A stretch of DNA of 64,000 nucleotides, from assembly GCA_964344685.1 (NCBI GenBank), contig CAYFOK010000001.1:124001-188000 (forward strand), written 5' to 3'. Shown here piece by piece: positions 35,790-44,380 of the stretch. A program made the position numbers and the translations under genes. Under the pieces are notes generated by a model. The model worked only from the letters and a program-made list of their open reading frames with translations, ran no database searches and was not told where the DNA came from. Source of the DNA: Scalindua sp964344685 (GTDB lineage: Bacteria; Planctomycetota; Brocadiia; Brocadiales; Scalinduaceae). Within the stretch, counting starts at the first letter, position 1. Every line of letters starts with the position of its first letter.

Positions 35790-37322
35790 ATGGGACAAAA
35801 GGTTATATTAGTTAATTTACCGCCTAGTACAAATTATGATTACAGAAGTGCAGGTAGTATTTATCCTGCGACTGGAATACTGGTTGTAGGTACAATTCTG
35901 AAAAGCCAGGGCCTCACAGTACAGGTAATTGATGGTACGGTGAGGAGTGACTATATAGAACGAACCTTGGATTCGATTAAGGACGATACTGTAATGATCG
36001 GCTTTTCAGTAATGACCAGTCAGGTACCTTTAGCCTTTGACCTGTCAAAATTGATAAAGGCAGAATACCCGGATGTCCGGATTGTATGGGGAGGGATTCA
36101 TCCGATTCTTTTTCCGGAACAGACTCTCAGGAATCCTACTATTGATATCGTCGTTACTGGTGAGGGTTATCATGCAATATTGAGTTTGGTTGATTATCTA
36201 AACGGAAAGATAGATTTACAGCAGATAAAGGGTGTGGGATTTAAGGATGATTCCGGGAATATTATTTTAAATGAACCGTGTGCGCCTGATGATATAGGGA
36301 CTCTTCCTCATATTGATTATACGATACTCGAAGATATTGAGATTTACTTAAAATCAAAAAGTGTTTATCAGAGGGAATTTGCCGGTAATAATGACAGCCT
36401 GGAGGTCATGCCTGTTTTGACCGGTCTTGGCTGCTGTTACAAGTGTCAATTCTGCATAAATGTAATTTTGAAGAGGAGCTATAGATACAGGCCTGCAGCT
36501 TCTATAATTGAAGAAATAAAAAAGCTTAAAGAGAATTACGGAGCAAATACTTTCATATTCTATGACGAGGATTTCTTTATTAATAAAAGGAGGTTGCTAG
36601 AATTCCTGGATCTGGTGGAGAGAGAAGATCTCAATTTTTATTGGAGAGCATGGGCACGGGTCGATTACTTTAATAATAAATACATTAATAGGGATTTAGT
36701 ATTAAGACTTGAAAAGTGCGGCCTTAGATCTATTGTGATGGGAGGGGAGAGCGGTTCACAGAAGGTACTGGACATAATTAAAAAAGGAATTAAGGTAAAG
36801 AATATTCTTCATTCGGCAAAAATGCTTGAAGGTACCATGATTACTCCGAGATACTCTTTTATTATCGGTCTGGAGGGTGAAGAAAAAGATGACACTAAGA
36901 AAACATATAAGCTTTGTGCTGATTTGATAGATGCTAACCGGAAGGTTGACATCGCCGGCCCTTTTATTTTCAGGTATTATCCGGGCTCTCCTATTTTTGA
37001 CAGCATTATTAAGAATTACAATATAGGAATTCCGCAAAAGATTGAAGATTGGAAGATCTATTTGTCAGGCGAAGGGTATTTAAAAATAGATGAGATGCCA
37101 TGGGTCTGGCATGGTTGTATAGAGACTGCTACAATTTTGAATAAGGCAATGCTTGTTTTTGCAATGCTGAGAAATATTGACAATGTTATCAGTAAATTGA
37201 TGAAGAGAATTATAATGTGGCGGGTGAGAAATTTATTTATAAAACTTCCTGTAGAATTATTTGCTTTTGATTTGTTGAAATGGACTTATCGTAAGCGATT
37301 AAAGATGTTTAGTAATAATTAA
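35790..37322 (+). CDS. B12-binding-domain radical SAM protein
   Basis: A 510-residue enzyme. The N-terminal cobalamin-type domain covers about 1-140 (ILVVGTILKSQG, IVWGGIHPILFPEQ near 98-111) and the radical SAM core has Cys215-x3-Cys219-x2-Cys222, with an extra Cys216 directly after the first. GGESGSQKVLDIIKKGI (about 318-334) is a typical late core segment. It lies 30 bases after the GT2 fusion and just before the aldolase module. The substrate is unknown. Confidence 0.87.
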   Translation: MGQKVILVNLPPSTNYDYRSAGSIYPATGILVVGTILKSQGLTVQVIDGTVRSDYIERTLDSIKDDTVMIGFSVMTSQVPLAFDLSKLIKAEYPDVRIVWGGIHPILFPEQTLRNPTIDIVVTGEGYHAILSLVDYLNGKIDLQQIKGVGFKDDSGNIILNEPCAPDDIGTLPHIDYTILEDIEIYLKSKSVYQREFAGNNDSLEVMPVLTGLGCCYKCQFCINVILKRSYRYRPAASIIEEIKKLKENYGANTFIFYDEDFFINKRRLLEFLDLVEREDLNFYWRAWARVDYFNNKYINRDLVLRLEKCGLRSIVMGGESGSQKVLDIIKKGIKVKNILHSAKMLEGTMITPRYSFIIGLEGEEKDDTKKTYKLCADLIDANRKVDIAGPFIFRYYPGSPIFDSIIKNYNIGIPQKIEDWKIYLSGEGYLKIDEMPWVWHGCIETATILNKAMLVFAMLRNIDNVISKLMKRIIMWRVRNLFIKLPVELFAFDLLKWTYRKRLKMFSNN

Positions 37323-37386
37323 TTTGACTGAAGTGAATAAAATAAACATTTATTTTAATTAACTTAAAAGCAAAAAGGCCAAAGCC

Positions 37387-38163
37387 ATGCAAAATGTTAG
37401 TTTGAAGGAAAGATTAAAAAACGGAGAAACCGTCATCGGGACTTTTAGCGGGATTCCATCACCATCATTGGTAGAAGCTATAGGGTATAGCGGGCTGGAC
37501 TTTATAGTAATAGACAGTGAACATGGGCCTGTTGAAATGCAGACTGCGGAAAATATTGTCAGGGCCGCAGAAATAGCCGGAATGGTACCAATTATACGAG
37601 TGCCGGGTAATGAGTCTCATTTGATTTTAAGGGCACTGGACATTGGTGCCCACGGTGTGCAGGTTCCGCATGTCTCAACAAAAGAGGAGGCTGAGCTGGC
37701 GGTTGAATATTCCAAGTATCATCCTCAAGGTCAAAGAGGGCTCTCTCCATTTACAAGGGCAGGTAAATATGGTTTAGCCGCAGAAAACCATGCTTCCAGG
37801 ATTAATGAGAATGTAATAGTAGTGGTAAATATTGAGGGCGTTGAAGGAGTAAGGAATTTAAATGAAATTGTATCTGTTCCTGAAATTGATGTTATATTTA
37901 TAGGTCCGTATGATCTGTCACAGTCTTTGGGAAAGCCGGGCCAGGTTGATGACCCTGAGGTTGTGAGTTTTATACAAGATAGTGTAGAACTTATAAAGAG
38001 CAGAGGCAAAGCGTGCGGGTCTTTTGCAAAAGACATGAAGTATGTAGAGATATTGGCCGACTGTGGTGTCCAGTACATTACTTATATGGTCGACTCAGCT
38101 ATGATTTTACAGGGTTATCGAAACTTTAGAGAATTATTTGACAAATTGAATACGAGGAAATGA
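37387..38163 (+). CDS. HpcH/HpaI-family aldolase
   Basis: A 258-residue class II pyruvate-type aldolase. The core shows DSEHGPVEMQTAENIV (43-58) with the catalytic His46, VPGNESHLILRALDIGAHGVQVPHV (residues about 73-97; a metal-binding Glu is expected in VNIEGVEGV near 143-151) and FIGPYDLSQSLG (about 176-187). Enzymes of this family split or form 4-hydroxy-2-oxo acids with pyruvate and an aldehyde. Four-base overlap with the next gene, itself an aldolase fusion, suggests a shared pathway to a higher 2-keto sugar acid. Confidence 0.9.
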   Translation: MQNVSLKERLKNGETVIGTFSGIPSPSLVEAIGYSGLDFIVIDSEHGPVEMQTAENIVRAAEIAGMVPIIRVPGNESHLILRALDIGAHGVQVPHVSTKEEAELAVEYSKYHPQGQRGLSPFTRAGKYGLAAENHASRINENVIVVVNIEGVEGVRNLNEIVSVPEIDVIFIGPYDLSQSLGKPGQVDDPEVVSFIQDSVELIKSRGKACGSFAKDMKYVEILADCGVQYITYMVDSAMILQGYRNFRELFDKLNTRK

Positions 38164-39899
38164 GCATGATTCCATTGCCTAAATTTGAAATATTAGATTG
38201 TACCATCAGGGATGGTGGTTATATCAATAACTGGGAATTTGATAAGAAGCTTGTGCGTGAGGTATATAGGGCGCTGTCAAAGAGCGGTGTAGAATATGTG
38301 GAAATTGGTTTCAGGGGAACAGAAAAACATTTCGACAGAAACAAGTATGGTTTATGGCGGTTTACACCGGAAGAGCAGATTCGCGAGGCCACCAATAATA
38401 TTGTTGGGGCAAAGCTCGCGTTGATGGCAGATTATGGCAAGATAGAAATAGAAGACTTCTGCGATGCAGATGAGAGTGTCGTAGATCTGGTGAGGGTTGC
38501 CGTTCACAAGGATAACGTGAAAGGGGCCATCAATTTATTAGAGCAAATTAAGGAGAAGGGTTATAAAGTATCTTTAAATGTAATGGGATATGCAAATTAT
38601 TCGGAAAGTGAACGTAAGGATCTTGTGGATTTAGTTAAGAAAGTGGTACTGGATTACGTTTGTATAGCAGATAGTTATGGTTCAATGTTTCCGGACCAGA
38701 TAAAGCCTCTCTTTGAACCGGTGCTTGAAATACCGGATATCAAGGTTGGGTTTCATCCTCATAATAACCTTCAGATGGCCTTTGCCAATTCACTTGAAGC
38801 AATCCGTTGCGGAGTACATATAATAGACAGTACTATTTATGGTATGGGTAGAGCGGCAGGCAACCTCCCAACAGAAATAATAATATCCTTCTTAGAGAAA
38901 CATGGATCAGAAAGGCACAATTCCATTCCGGTGCTGAATGTAATAGATAGGTACTTTGTTGCTCTCCAAAGCGGCAATAAGTGGGGGTATCAGCTGCCTT
39001 ATATGTTATCAGGTATGTTTCAGTGCCATCCAAGCTATGCCAAGTCTTTGATAGATTATAAAGAGTATTCGATTGAAGATATATGGAAGGCTCTAAGAAT
39101 TATTAGACTGGAGGATACAGTTGGTTTTTCCAAGTCCCATCTGGACGTACTTATCAATATGGGAGTTATCGGAGGCTTAAGCCAAGTAACAGATAAAGAG
39201 GCGTGGGTATCTGACAATCTCAGGGCTACCTACAGAAAGCTTGTTAGCAATGATCCCAATGTTCCTTATATTAATCGTTATGAAGGAAGAGATTTTCTCA
39301 TTGTAGCAAATGGTCCTTCTATCAAAGAATATGCGCCAAAGATTGAGGAGTTCATAACCAGATATGACCCGGTTATATTGGGCGGAAACTATTTAGGTGG
39401 GCTATTCAATCCTCATTACCATTGTTTTGTCAACAAAAAGAGGTTTACTTCATATATTGATACAGTCGCAACTGAATCGAAGCTGCTGATAGGCCAGTAC
39501 ATTACAGATGAGATGATAGGGGAGTACACAGACAGGGATTATGAGAATATTTACTATGTAGATTCATATGCTAATTTTGATATTGATGAGGGTCTTATTA
39601 CGACTAATTGCAGAACGGTATCTGTACTTCTTGCGGGAGTTGCTATAGTAATGGGTGCTAAGAGAGTATTCTGCGTTGGTATGGACGGTTATGTTGGCCA
39701 GGAGAATAAAGAGTTTCATTTTTATTCCGAGAAAGAGGAGCAGGATGATAAGGATATGATCATGGAAAGACATTTAGGGAACCAAAAGTTTATTGAACAG
39801 ATTGATGGGTACCTGATTGACAGAGGCAAGGAGGGTATCCATATCTTAACACCAACAAGTTACAAATCATTCTATAAAGGTATTGATAATTATATTTGA
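38160..39899 (+). CDS. Fusion: DmpG/HMGL-like aldolase + GT42/DUF115-like domain
   Basis: The 579 residues hold a TIM-barrel aldolase (about 8-300) with DCTIRDGGYINNW (13-25; Arg17-Asp18) and the metal motif FHPHNN (197-202), as in 4-hydroxy-2-oxovalerate aldolase and related acyl-transfer enzymes. From about 375 a second domain begins with FLIVANGPSIKEY, followed near 490-515 by TVSVLLAGVAIVMGAKRVFCVGMDGY. This NGPS plus late Gly-x-Asp pattern resembles DUF115/MptE-like proteins and GT42 sialyltransferases. The aldolase half may build a ulosonic acid and the second half bind or transfer its CMP form; that is inference. Confidence 0.8.
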   Translation: MSMIPLPKFEILDCTIRDGGYINNWEFDKKLVREVYRALSKSGVEYVEIGFRGTEKHFDRNKYGLWRFTPEEQIREATNNIVGAKLALMADYGKIEIEDFCDADESVVDLVRVAVHKDNVKGAINLLEQIKEKGYKVSLNVMGYANYSESERKDLVDLVKKVVLDYVCIADSYGSMFPDQIKPLFEPVLEIPDIKVGFHPHNNLQMAFANSLEAIRCGVHIIDSTIYGMGRAAGNLPTEIIISFLEKHGSERHNSIPVLNVIDRYFVALQSGNKWGYQLPYMLSGMFQCHPSYAKSLIDYKEYSIEDIWKALRIIRLEDTVGFSKSHLDVLINMGVIGGLSQVTDKEAWVSDNLRATYRKLVSNDPNVPYINRYEGRDFLIVANGPSIKEYAPKIEEFITRYDPVILGGNYLGGLFNPHYHCFVNKKRFTSYIDTVATESKLLIGQYITDEMIGEYTDRDYENIYYVDSYANFDIDEGLITTNCRTVSVLLAGVAIVMGAKRVFCVGMDGYVGQENKEFHFYSEKEEQDDKDMIMERHLGNQKFIEQIDGYLIDRGKEGIHILTPTSYKSFYKGIDNYI

Positions 39900-39910
39900 T
39901 CAGGAAGCAT

Positions 39911-40927
39911 ATGAGTACTAATGGAAGATATGAGCAGCTAAGGCAGCTCTTCAACGAAAAAAGATGTTTTAAGCTGGTCTGCGGAGCCGGGAACGAGGAT
40001 GTTGATGAAGTCAGAAGGCTGTCAACTATTTATACCTTGGCAGGGACGCATGTTCTGGATTTGTCTGCAAATGTTGACGTGGTAAATGCTGCAAAAAGAG
40101 GTATTGAGATCGCATACGAGAAGGCTTCTCTCTTAGGAAAAGAGATAGAGATAAGGCCCTATTTAAATGTCAGCATTGGTATAAAAGGAGATCCACATGT
40201 AGCAAAGGCCAAAATTGATCTTCAATTGTGTACGGAATGCGGGGAATGTATTATTGCCTGCAGCGAACGTGAAGCGATTAGTGATGATTTTATCGTCAAT
40301 GACTCAAGGTGTATTGGATGTGGTGATTGTGGAAAATCGTGCAGCTTTGGTGCAATAGAATATTACTATAAGAAAGCAGATTTTGAAAAGATATTACCTG
40401 AGTGTGTTGCCGCAGGAACTGAGACAATGGAACTTCATGCTATTACGTTGGATGATGAAGGAGTTAGAAATGACTGGAAGCTGTTAAATACACTAATCCC
40501 CGGTAATTATGTCAGTATGTGTCTGGACAGAACATTTTTGTCCAATAAACACCTTATTGAAAGAGTAAAAGAGGCGTATGAAATTACCGGAGAACGTATG
40601 ATTGTTCAGGCTGATGGTGACCCTATGAGTGGGGGCGGAGATGATTTCAATATCACACTTCAAACGGTTGCGTGTGCTGATATTGTAATAAAGAGTGAGA
40701 TACCGGTTATGATCTTTCTTTCAGGTGGTACGAACAGTAAAACCGGTATACTGGCAAAGCAGTGTGAAGTGGGAGCTCATGGAGTTGCTGTAGGCAGCTA
40801 TGCAAGAAAAATAGTAAAAAGATATGTAACCAACGAGGAGTTTGATAATAGCCTGGACATTCTTAAAGAGGCTGTTATGGTGGCAGAGCATTTAGTAAAA
40901 TCAAACGTTGAGGCGATAAGTGGTTAA
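39911..40927 (+). CDS. LdpA-like iron-sulfur TIM-barrel protein
   Basis: The 338 residues begin with a barrel-like region (FKLVCGAGNEDVDEVRRLS). Two ferredoxin-type [4Fe-4S] motifs follow, Cys107/110/113/117 and Cys134/137/140/144, then a C-terminal barrel part with MIFLSGGTNSKTG and GVAVGSYARKIV. The order (CGAGNE, YTLAGTHVLDLSA, RPYLNVS, double cluster) is like the cyanobacterial LdpA/DUF561 group. ATG 39911 after AGGAAG is preferred to the in-frame TTG at 39896. It sits between an aldolase fusion and a HAD phosphatase, so it may act on a keto-acid precursor; family members have no known reaction. Confidence 0.65.
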   Translation: MSTNGRYEQLRQLFNEKRCFKLVCGAGNEDVDEVRRLSTIYTLAGTHVLDLSANVDVVNAAKRGIEIAYEKASLLGKEIEIRPYLNVSIGIKGDPHVAKAKIDLQLCTECGECIIACSEREAISDDFIVNDSRCIGCGDCGKSCSFGAIEYYYKKADFEKILPECVAAGTETMELHAITLDDEGVRNDWKLLNTLIPGNYVSMCLDRTFLSNKHLIERVKEAYEITGERMIVQADGDPMSGGGDDFNITLQTVACADIVIKSEIPVMIFLSGGTNSKTGILAKQCEVGAHGVAVGSYARKIVKRYVTNEEFDNSLDILKEAVMVAEHLVKSNVEAISG

Positions 40928-41693
40928 TCTGGAAATTAATGAAGACATCATAGACGACATCGAATTAGTAATTTTTGATAAAGATGGAACCCTTGTAGAT
41001 TTATATAACTATTGGGCTAACATGATCAATTTCAGGGTAGAATCAGCTCAAAGAAAGCTTGGTTTTAATGAGGGTAATAAAATCGACATTATGTATGCAA
41101 TGGGTGTGGATGTTGCAAATGGAAGGCTGAGAAGTGAAGGCCCTGTGGGTCTTAAGAAAAGGGAGATAGTAATGCAGGCTATGGTGGACTCTCTGGCTGA
41201 TATTGGTTTCCCGGATACATACGATACCTGCTTCCAAATATTCAAGGAAGTAGATGCAAAGAGTATCAACCATTTAGATGAAATAGTAAAACCTGTAAAT
41301 GGTATGCATGAACTTATTGATTCCTTGTATGAGAATGATTGTAAGATTGCTATTGCAACTACAGATAAAACTGCAAGAGCTGACCTGGCGGCAGATTTCC
41401 TCGGAATATCCGACAGAGTGAACATGGTTGTCGGTGAAGATAAGGTTGCAAACTGTAAGCCTCATCCGGACATGGCTAATTTAATATTGAAGGAATTGTC
41501 CGTAGATAAAGAGAGATCTGTTATAGTCGGTGATGCTATAACCGATATTGAGATGGGACTTAATGCAGGTTTGAAAGCCTCCATTGGGGTATGCAGCGGA
41601 CTGACACCAGAGAAAAAGCTCAGAGAAAAGACAGACTATATTATTGAAGACATATCCGGGATTAAGGTGTTAAACCAGGGAACCATATCATAG
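40920..41693 (+). CDS. HAD-superfamily phosphatase
   Basis: A 257-residue HAD hydrolase. Motif I is FDKDGTLVD (19-27; Asp20 nucleophile, Asp22), motif II is AIATT, motif III has the lysine in CKPHPDM and motif IV is VGDAITDIEMG. An inserted helical cap lies after motif I. Start GTG 40920 overlaps the upstream gene by eight bases. Between aldolases and a KdsB-like cytidylyltransferase, it fits the place of KdsC or the NeuNAc-9-phosphatase: dephosphorylating a ulosonate phosphate before CMP activation. That pathway role is inferred. Confidence 0.88.
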   Translation: MVNLEINEDIIDDIELVIFDKDGTLVDLYNYWANMINFRVESAQRKLGFNEGNKIDIMYAMGVDVANGRLRSEGPVGLKKREIVMQAMVDSLADIGFPDTYDTCFQIFKEVDAKSINHLDEIVKPVNGMHELIDSLYENDCKIAIATTDKTARADLAADFLGISDRVNMVVGEDKVANCKPHPDMANLILKELSVDKERSVIVGDAITDIEMGLNAGLKASIGVCSGLTPEKKLREKTDYIIEDISGIKVLNQGTIS

Positions 41694-41722
41694 AACTTTA
41701 TACTTACAGAGATTAACTGCAA

Positions 41723-42472
41723 ATGAGAGAACCGATTAGAGTAGTTGGAATGCTGCCGGCAAGACTTCGTTCCAGCCGTTTGCCGGAAAAGGCCTTGGTT
41801 GATATTGATGGATTACCAATGTTTGTCCATACCTGCAAGAGAGCACAATTAGCGAAAAGTTTAGATGATGTTTATCTGGCTACAGACAGTGAAAAGATAA
41901 GGGAAATAGCAGAAGCTTATAATATCAAAGTTATAATGACTGACTCTCGCCACAAGACCGGCTCTGACAGACTGGCCGAAGCCTGTCAGGGTGTGGACTG
42001 TGATATTGTGGTTAATATTCAGGCTGATGAGCCGCTGGTAAGACCGGAGCACATTGACTCTATTGTACTCCCGCTTCTTGAGGATAGAAGCCTGCAGATA
42101 GCCATAGGTGTGACACCCTATACGAAAAAAGGGAGCGATTCTGATATTAAGGCGGTGCTGGACCTGGAAAATAATATCATGTATTGCTCCAGAAATGATT
42201 TGCCCAGTGATGTTCGTACAGCGGTGGATGTAATGCTGAAGATGTGCTTTATTGTCCCTTTCAGAAAAGAGTTTTTGATTCAATTTGCGTCCTGGCCTTC
42301 TACACCACTTGAAACTATTGAGTATAACGAATATTTAAGAGTATTGGAGCATGGCGTTAAGTTCAGAGCTGTGCAGATAGAGGGTGCAAAGATCAGTGTG
42401 GATACGCCGGATGATTTAGAAGAAGTAAGACGATTAATGAAATCTGATGATATACAAGCAGAGTATAGTTGA
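41723..42472 (+). CDS. KdsB-family cytidylyltransferase (CMP-Kdo synthetase-like)
   Basis: The 249 residues align through their length with 3-deoxy-manno-octulosonate cytidylyltransferase: MLPARLRSSRLPEKALVDI (10-28), HKTGSDRLAEA, NIQADEPLVRPEHI (about 93-106), PSTPLETIEYNEYLRVLE and the closing VDTPDDLE. Two usually fixed positions differ: LPGK is LPEK and QGDEP is QADEP, so the sugar acid may not be Kdo itself. It ends the aldolase/Fe-S/phosphatase module and would activate its product with CTP. Confidence 0.87.
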   Translation: MREPIRVVGMLPARLRSSRLPEKALVDIDGLPMFVHTCKRAQLAKSLDDVYLATDSEKIREIAEAYNIKVIMTDSRHKTGSDRLAEACQGVDCDIVVNIQADEPLVRPEHIDSIVLPLLEDRSLQIAIGVTPYTKKGSDSDIKAVLDLENNIMYCSRNDLPSDVRTAVDVMLKMCFIVPFRKEFLIQFASWPSTPLETIEYNEYLRVLEHGVKFRAVQIEGAKISVDTPDDLEEVRRLMKSDDIQAEYS

Positions 42473-42519
42473 GTACATAATTCAAACCGACACTGAATAA
42501 TAATCATTTATAATTATTA

Positions 42520-44376
42520 ATGAAAACTATATTTGTCAGCCTGACAGGCAAAACAAACTCTTCTGCTTTCAGCGACTGTAACGTTTCAGAATGGTTCTAT
42601 TTCTCACCGGATTATTTAAATTTCCATTTGTTGAAAGAGAGCAGTCCTTCGACTGCAAAATATATTGATATCGGAGAAAACCTTCAGGAAAAGGCGCTGG
42701 AATTAAAAGATTCTTATATAGAAGTTATTGGACGTCTGAGTACCAGGTATGCCGGGAGGTATTCTCTGGCATGGTGGACGTCCATGGTTGCCGAACGTAA
42801 TGAAATGTCAACTCATGCATTTCTCACTGTTTGCTACTATAATATTTTCTCTGATATGTATGAGAATGAAAGATTTCAGGATAGAAGCTTGATTATTGTA
42901 GAGAGTCCTTCCCTATATCATCTTATAATAAATCAATTGAGAAAAAGGTATCAGGTGATAACATTAGGAAAGCCGTATCTTCTTACATGGGCCTTTCTTC
43001 GGCCGAAAGCTGCTGCAGTCTATAGAATTATTAAATTCGTTTCATGGGTATTTTCCGGGAGACTTCAGCAAATACCTGAGCTTTGTTCTGCATCTGATTC
43101 AAAGAAGATATTCATAAGAACATGGATTTCGGACAAAACAATTTCAGCTGATGGGACGTTACAAGATGCGTATTTTCCGGGACTTCTGGAATATCTTGAA
43201 GAAGAGGGATATGAGGTAGTTATTATTCCTAATTTTTATAATCTTACTTTAAGCAGTAAAGAGATTCAGAAGAGAATTAACAAATGTAAATATCAGTTTT
43301 TTATCCCGGAGAACTATTTAATATGGAAAGATTACTTTAAAATCGTGGCAGTATTAATACACCAGGTACTTATTGCTCGTTTAGATGATGTTATGCATAG
43401 AGGTAAGGATATTTCGAAAATACTTACAGAGACTCAGAAAGCCGGTATATTTTTTTCGTATACATATTTTGCGCAGATGTTTGCTTTGAAGAACCTTTCT
43501 AAAGCAGATTATAAAATTAAATCATTTATTTATACTTTTGAGAATATGTTTCCGGAGAAACCTTTAAGCTATGCAGTAAAAGAGTATTTTCCCGGAGTAA
43601 GTTCAATCGGTTTTCAGCATAGTGTCTTGTATCCTCTGCAGACATGTCTATATCCGTCTTTTCAGGAATGGAAGGATATGCCGTTACCTGATAAAATTAT
43701 CTGTTCCGGGATCTTTTTTTTAGATATTCTGAAAAAACATGGTGCCCCTCCGGAAAAGCTTGCTTTAGGACCGGCTTTACGGTTTAAGAATTTGATCTCT
43801 AAGTGTGAGAAGGGCCGAGGGGACATTACTCCAACAGCTTTCTATAAAAACAGAATATTAATAGCTTTTCCTTTGGCCAATTCAGATGCATTAGAATTAG
43901 CGATTAAATCGTCTGGAGCTATTAAGTTATTGGCAGGTATTGGGGATTTAAAAATTGGCCTCAAACCACACCCCATGATGCCTGTTGACAAACTGACTTT
44001 TATCAAGTCTTTTTATAATTATAAGGATTGTAATGTTGAAATTGTTGACAAGCCTATGGGTGAGGTTTTGTCCCATTATTCGCTTCTGATAACAATGGCA
44101 TCAGGAGTTGTTTTTGATGGCATGATAGAAGGCTTACCGGTAATTCGTGTCGGGCGTTCAAACAGTTTAAACTTTGATCCTGCCGATTTTATAGAAAACA
44201 ATCCTTATGATTTCAAGTCTCAGAATGTAGAACAGTTAAATGGATTGATTAGTAAATTACTTCTATTGGACGATGGAGAGAGATTAGAGATCCTTAAATA
44301 TGGGAGAAAATTTGTAAAGGACTCTTTTGCACCAGTCAACAAAAAAACATTGCGGGCGTTTATCAGCACAAATTAA
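42520..44376 (+). CDS. Surface carbohydrate biosynthesis protein, GT-B-like
   Basis: A 618-residue protein of no firmly recognised family. The C-terminal half carries SIGFQHSVLYPLQTCLYPS (about 365-383), DLKIGLKPHPMMP (about 482-494), a His-Pro motif, and LITMASGVVFDGMIEGLPVIRVG (residues about 525-547), the pattern seen in capsule and CDP-glycerol-type transferases. One short hydrophobic segment near 172-184 may touch the membrane. It follows the KdsB-like gene by 47 bases and could be the transferase for that CMP-sugar; this is inference. Confidence 0.58.
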   Translation: MKTIFVSLTGKTNSSAFSDCNVSEWFYFSPDYLNFHLLKESSPSTAKYIDIGENLQEKALELKDSYIEVIGRLSTRYAGRYSLAWWTSMVAERNEMSTHAFLTVCYYNIFSDMYENERFQDRSLIIVESPSLYHLIINQLRKRYQVITLGKPYLLTWAFLRPKAAAVYRIIKFVSWVFSGRLQQIPELCSASDSKKIFIRTWISDKTISADGTLQDAYFPGLLEYLEEEGYEVVIIPNFYNLTLSSKEIQKRINKCKYQFFIPENYLIWKDYFKIVAVLIHQVLIARLDDVMHRGKDISKILTETQKAGIFFSYTYFAQMFALKNLSKADYKIKSFIYTFENMFPEKPLSYAVKEYFPGVSSIGFQHSVLYPLQTCLYPSFQEWKDMPLPDKIICSGIFFLDILKKHGAPPEKLALGPALRFKNLISKCEKGRGDITPTAFYKNRILIAFPLANSDALELAIKSSGAIKLLAGIGDLKIGLKPHPMMPVDKLTFIKSFYNYKDCNVEIVDKPMGEVLSHYSLLITMASGVVFDGMIEGLPVIRVGRSNSLNFDPADFIENNPYDFKSQNVEQLNGLISKLLLLDDGERLEILKYGRKFVKDSFAPVNKKTLRAFISTN

Positions 44377-44380
44377 TGAA

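Noticed and set aside
37339..37360. A/T-only inverted repeat before the HpaI aldolase gene
   Set aside because: The stem is all A/T with no T-run after it; expected by chance in this composition.
42509..42514. TATAAT just before the 42520 gene
   Set aside because: It is six bases from the start codon with no -35 match, so transcription would begin at or after the start.
44327..44380. Upstream extension of the GT2 gene
   Set aside because: It lies within the preceding gene; ATG 44381 is four bases after that stop and adequate for the domain.
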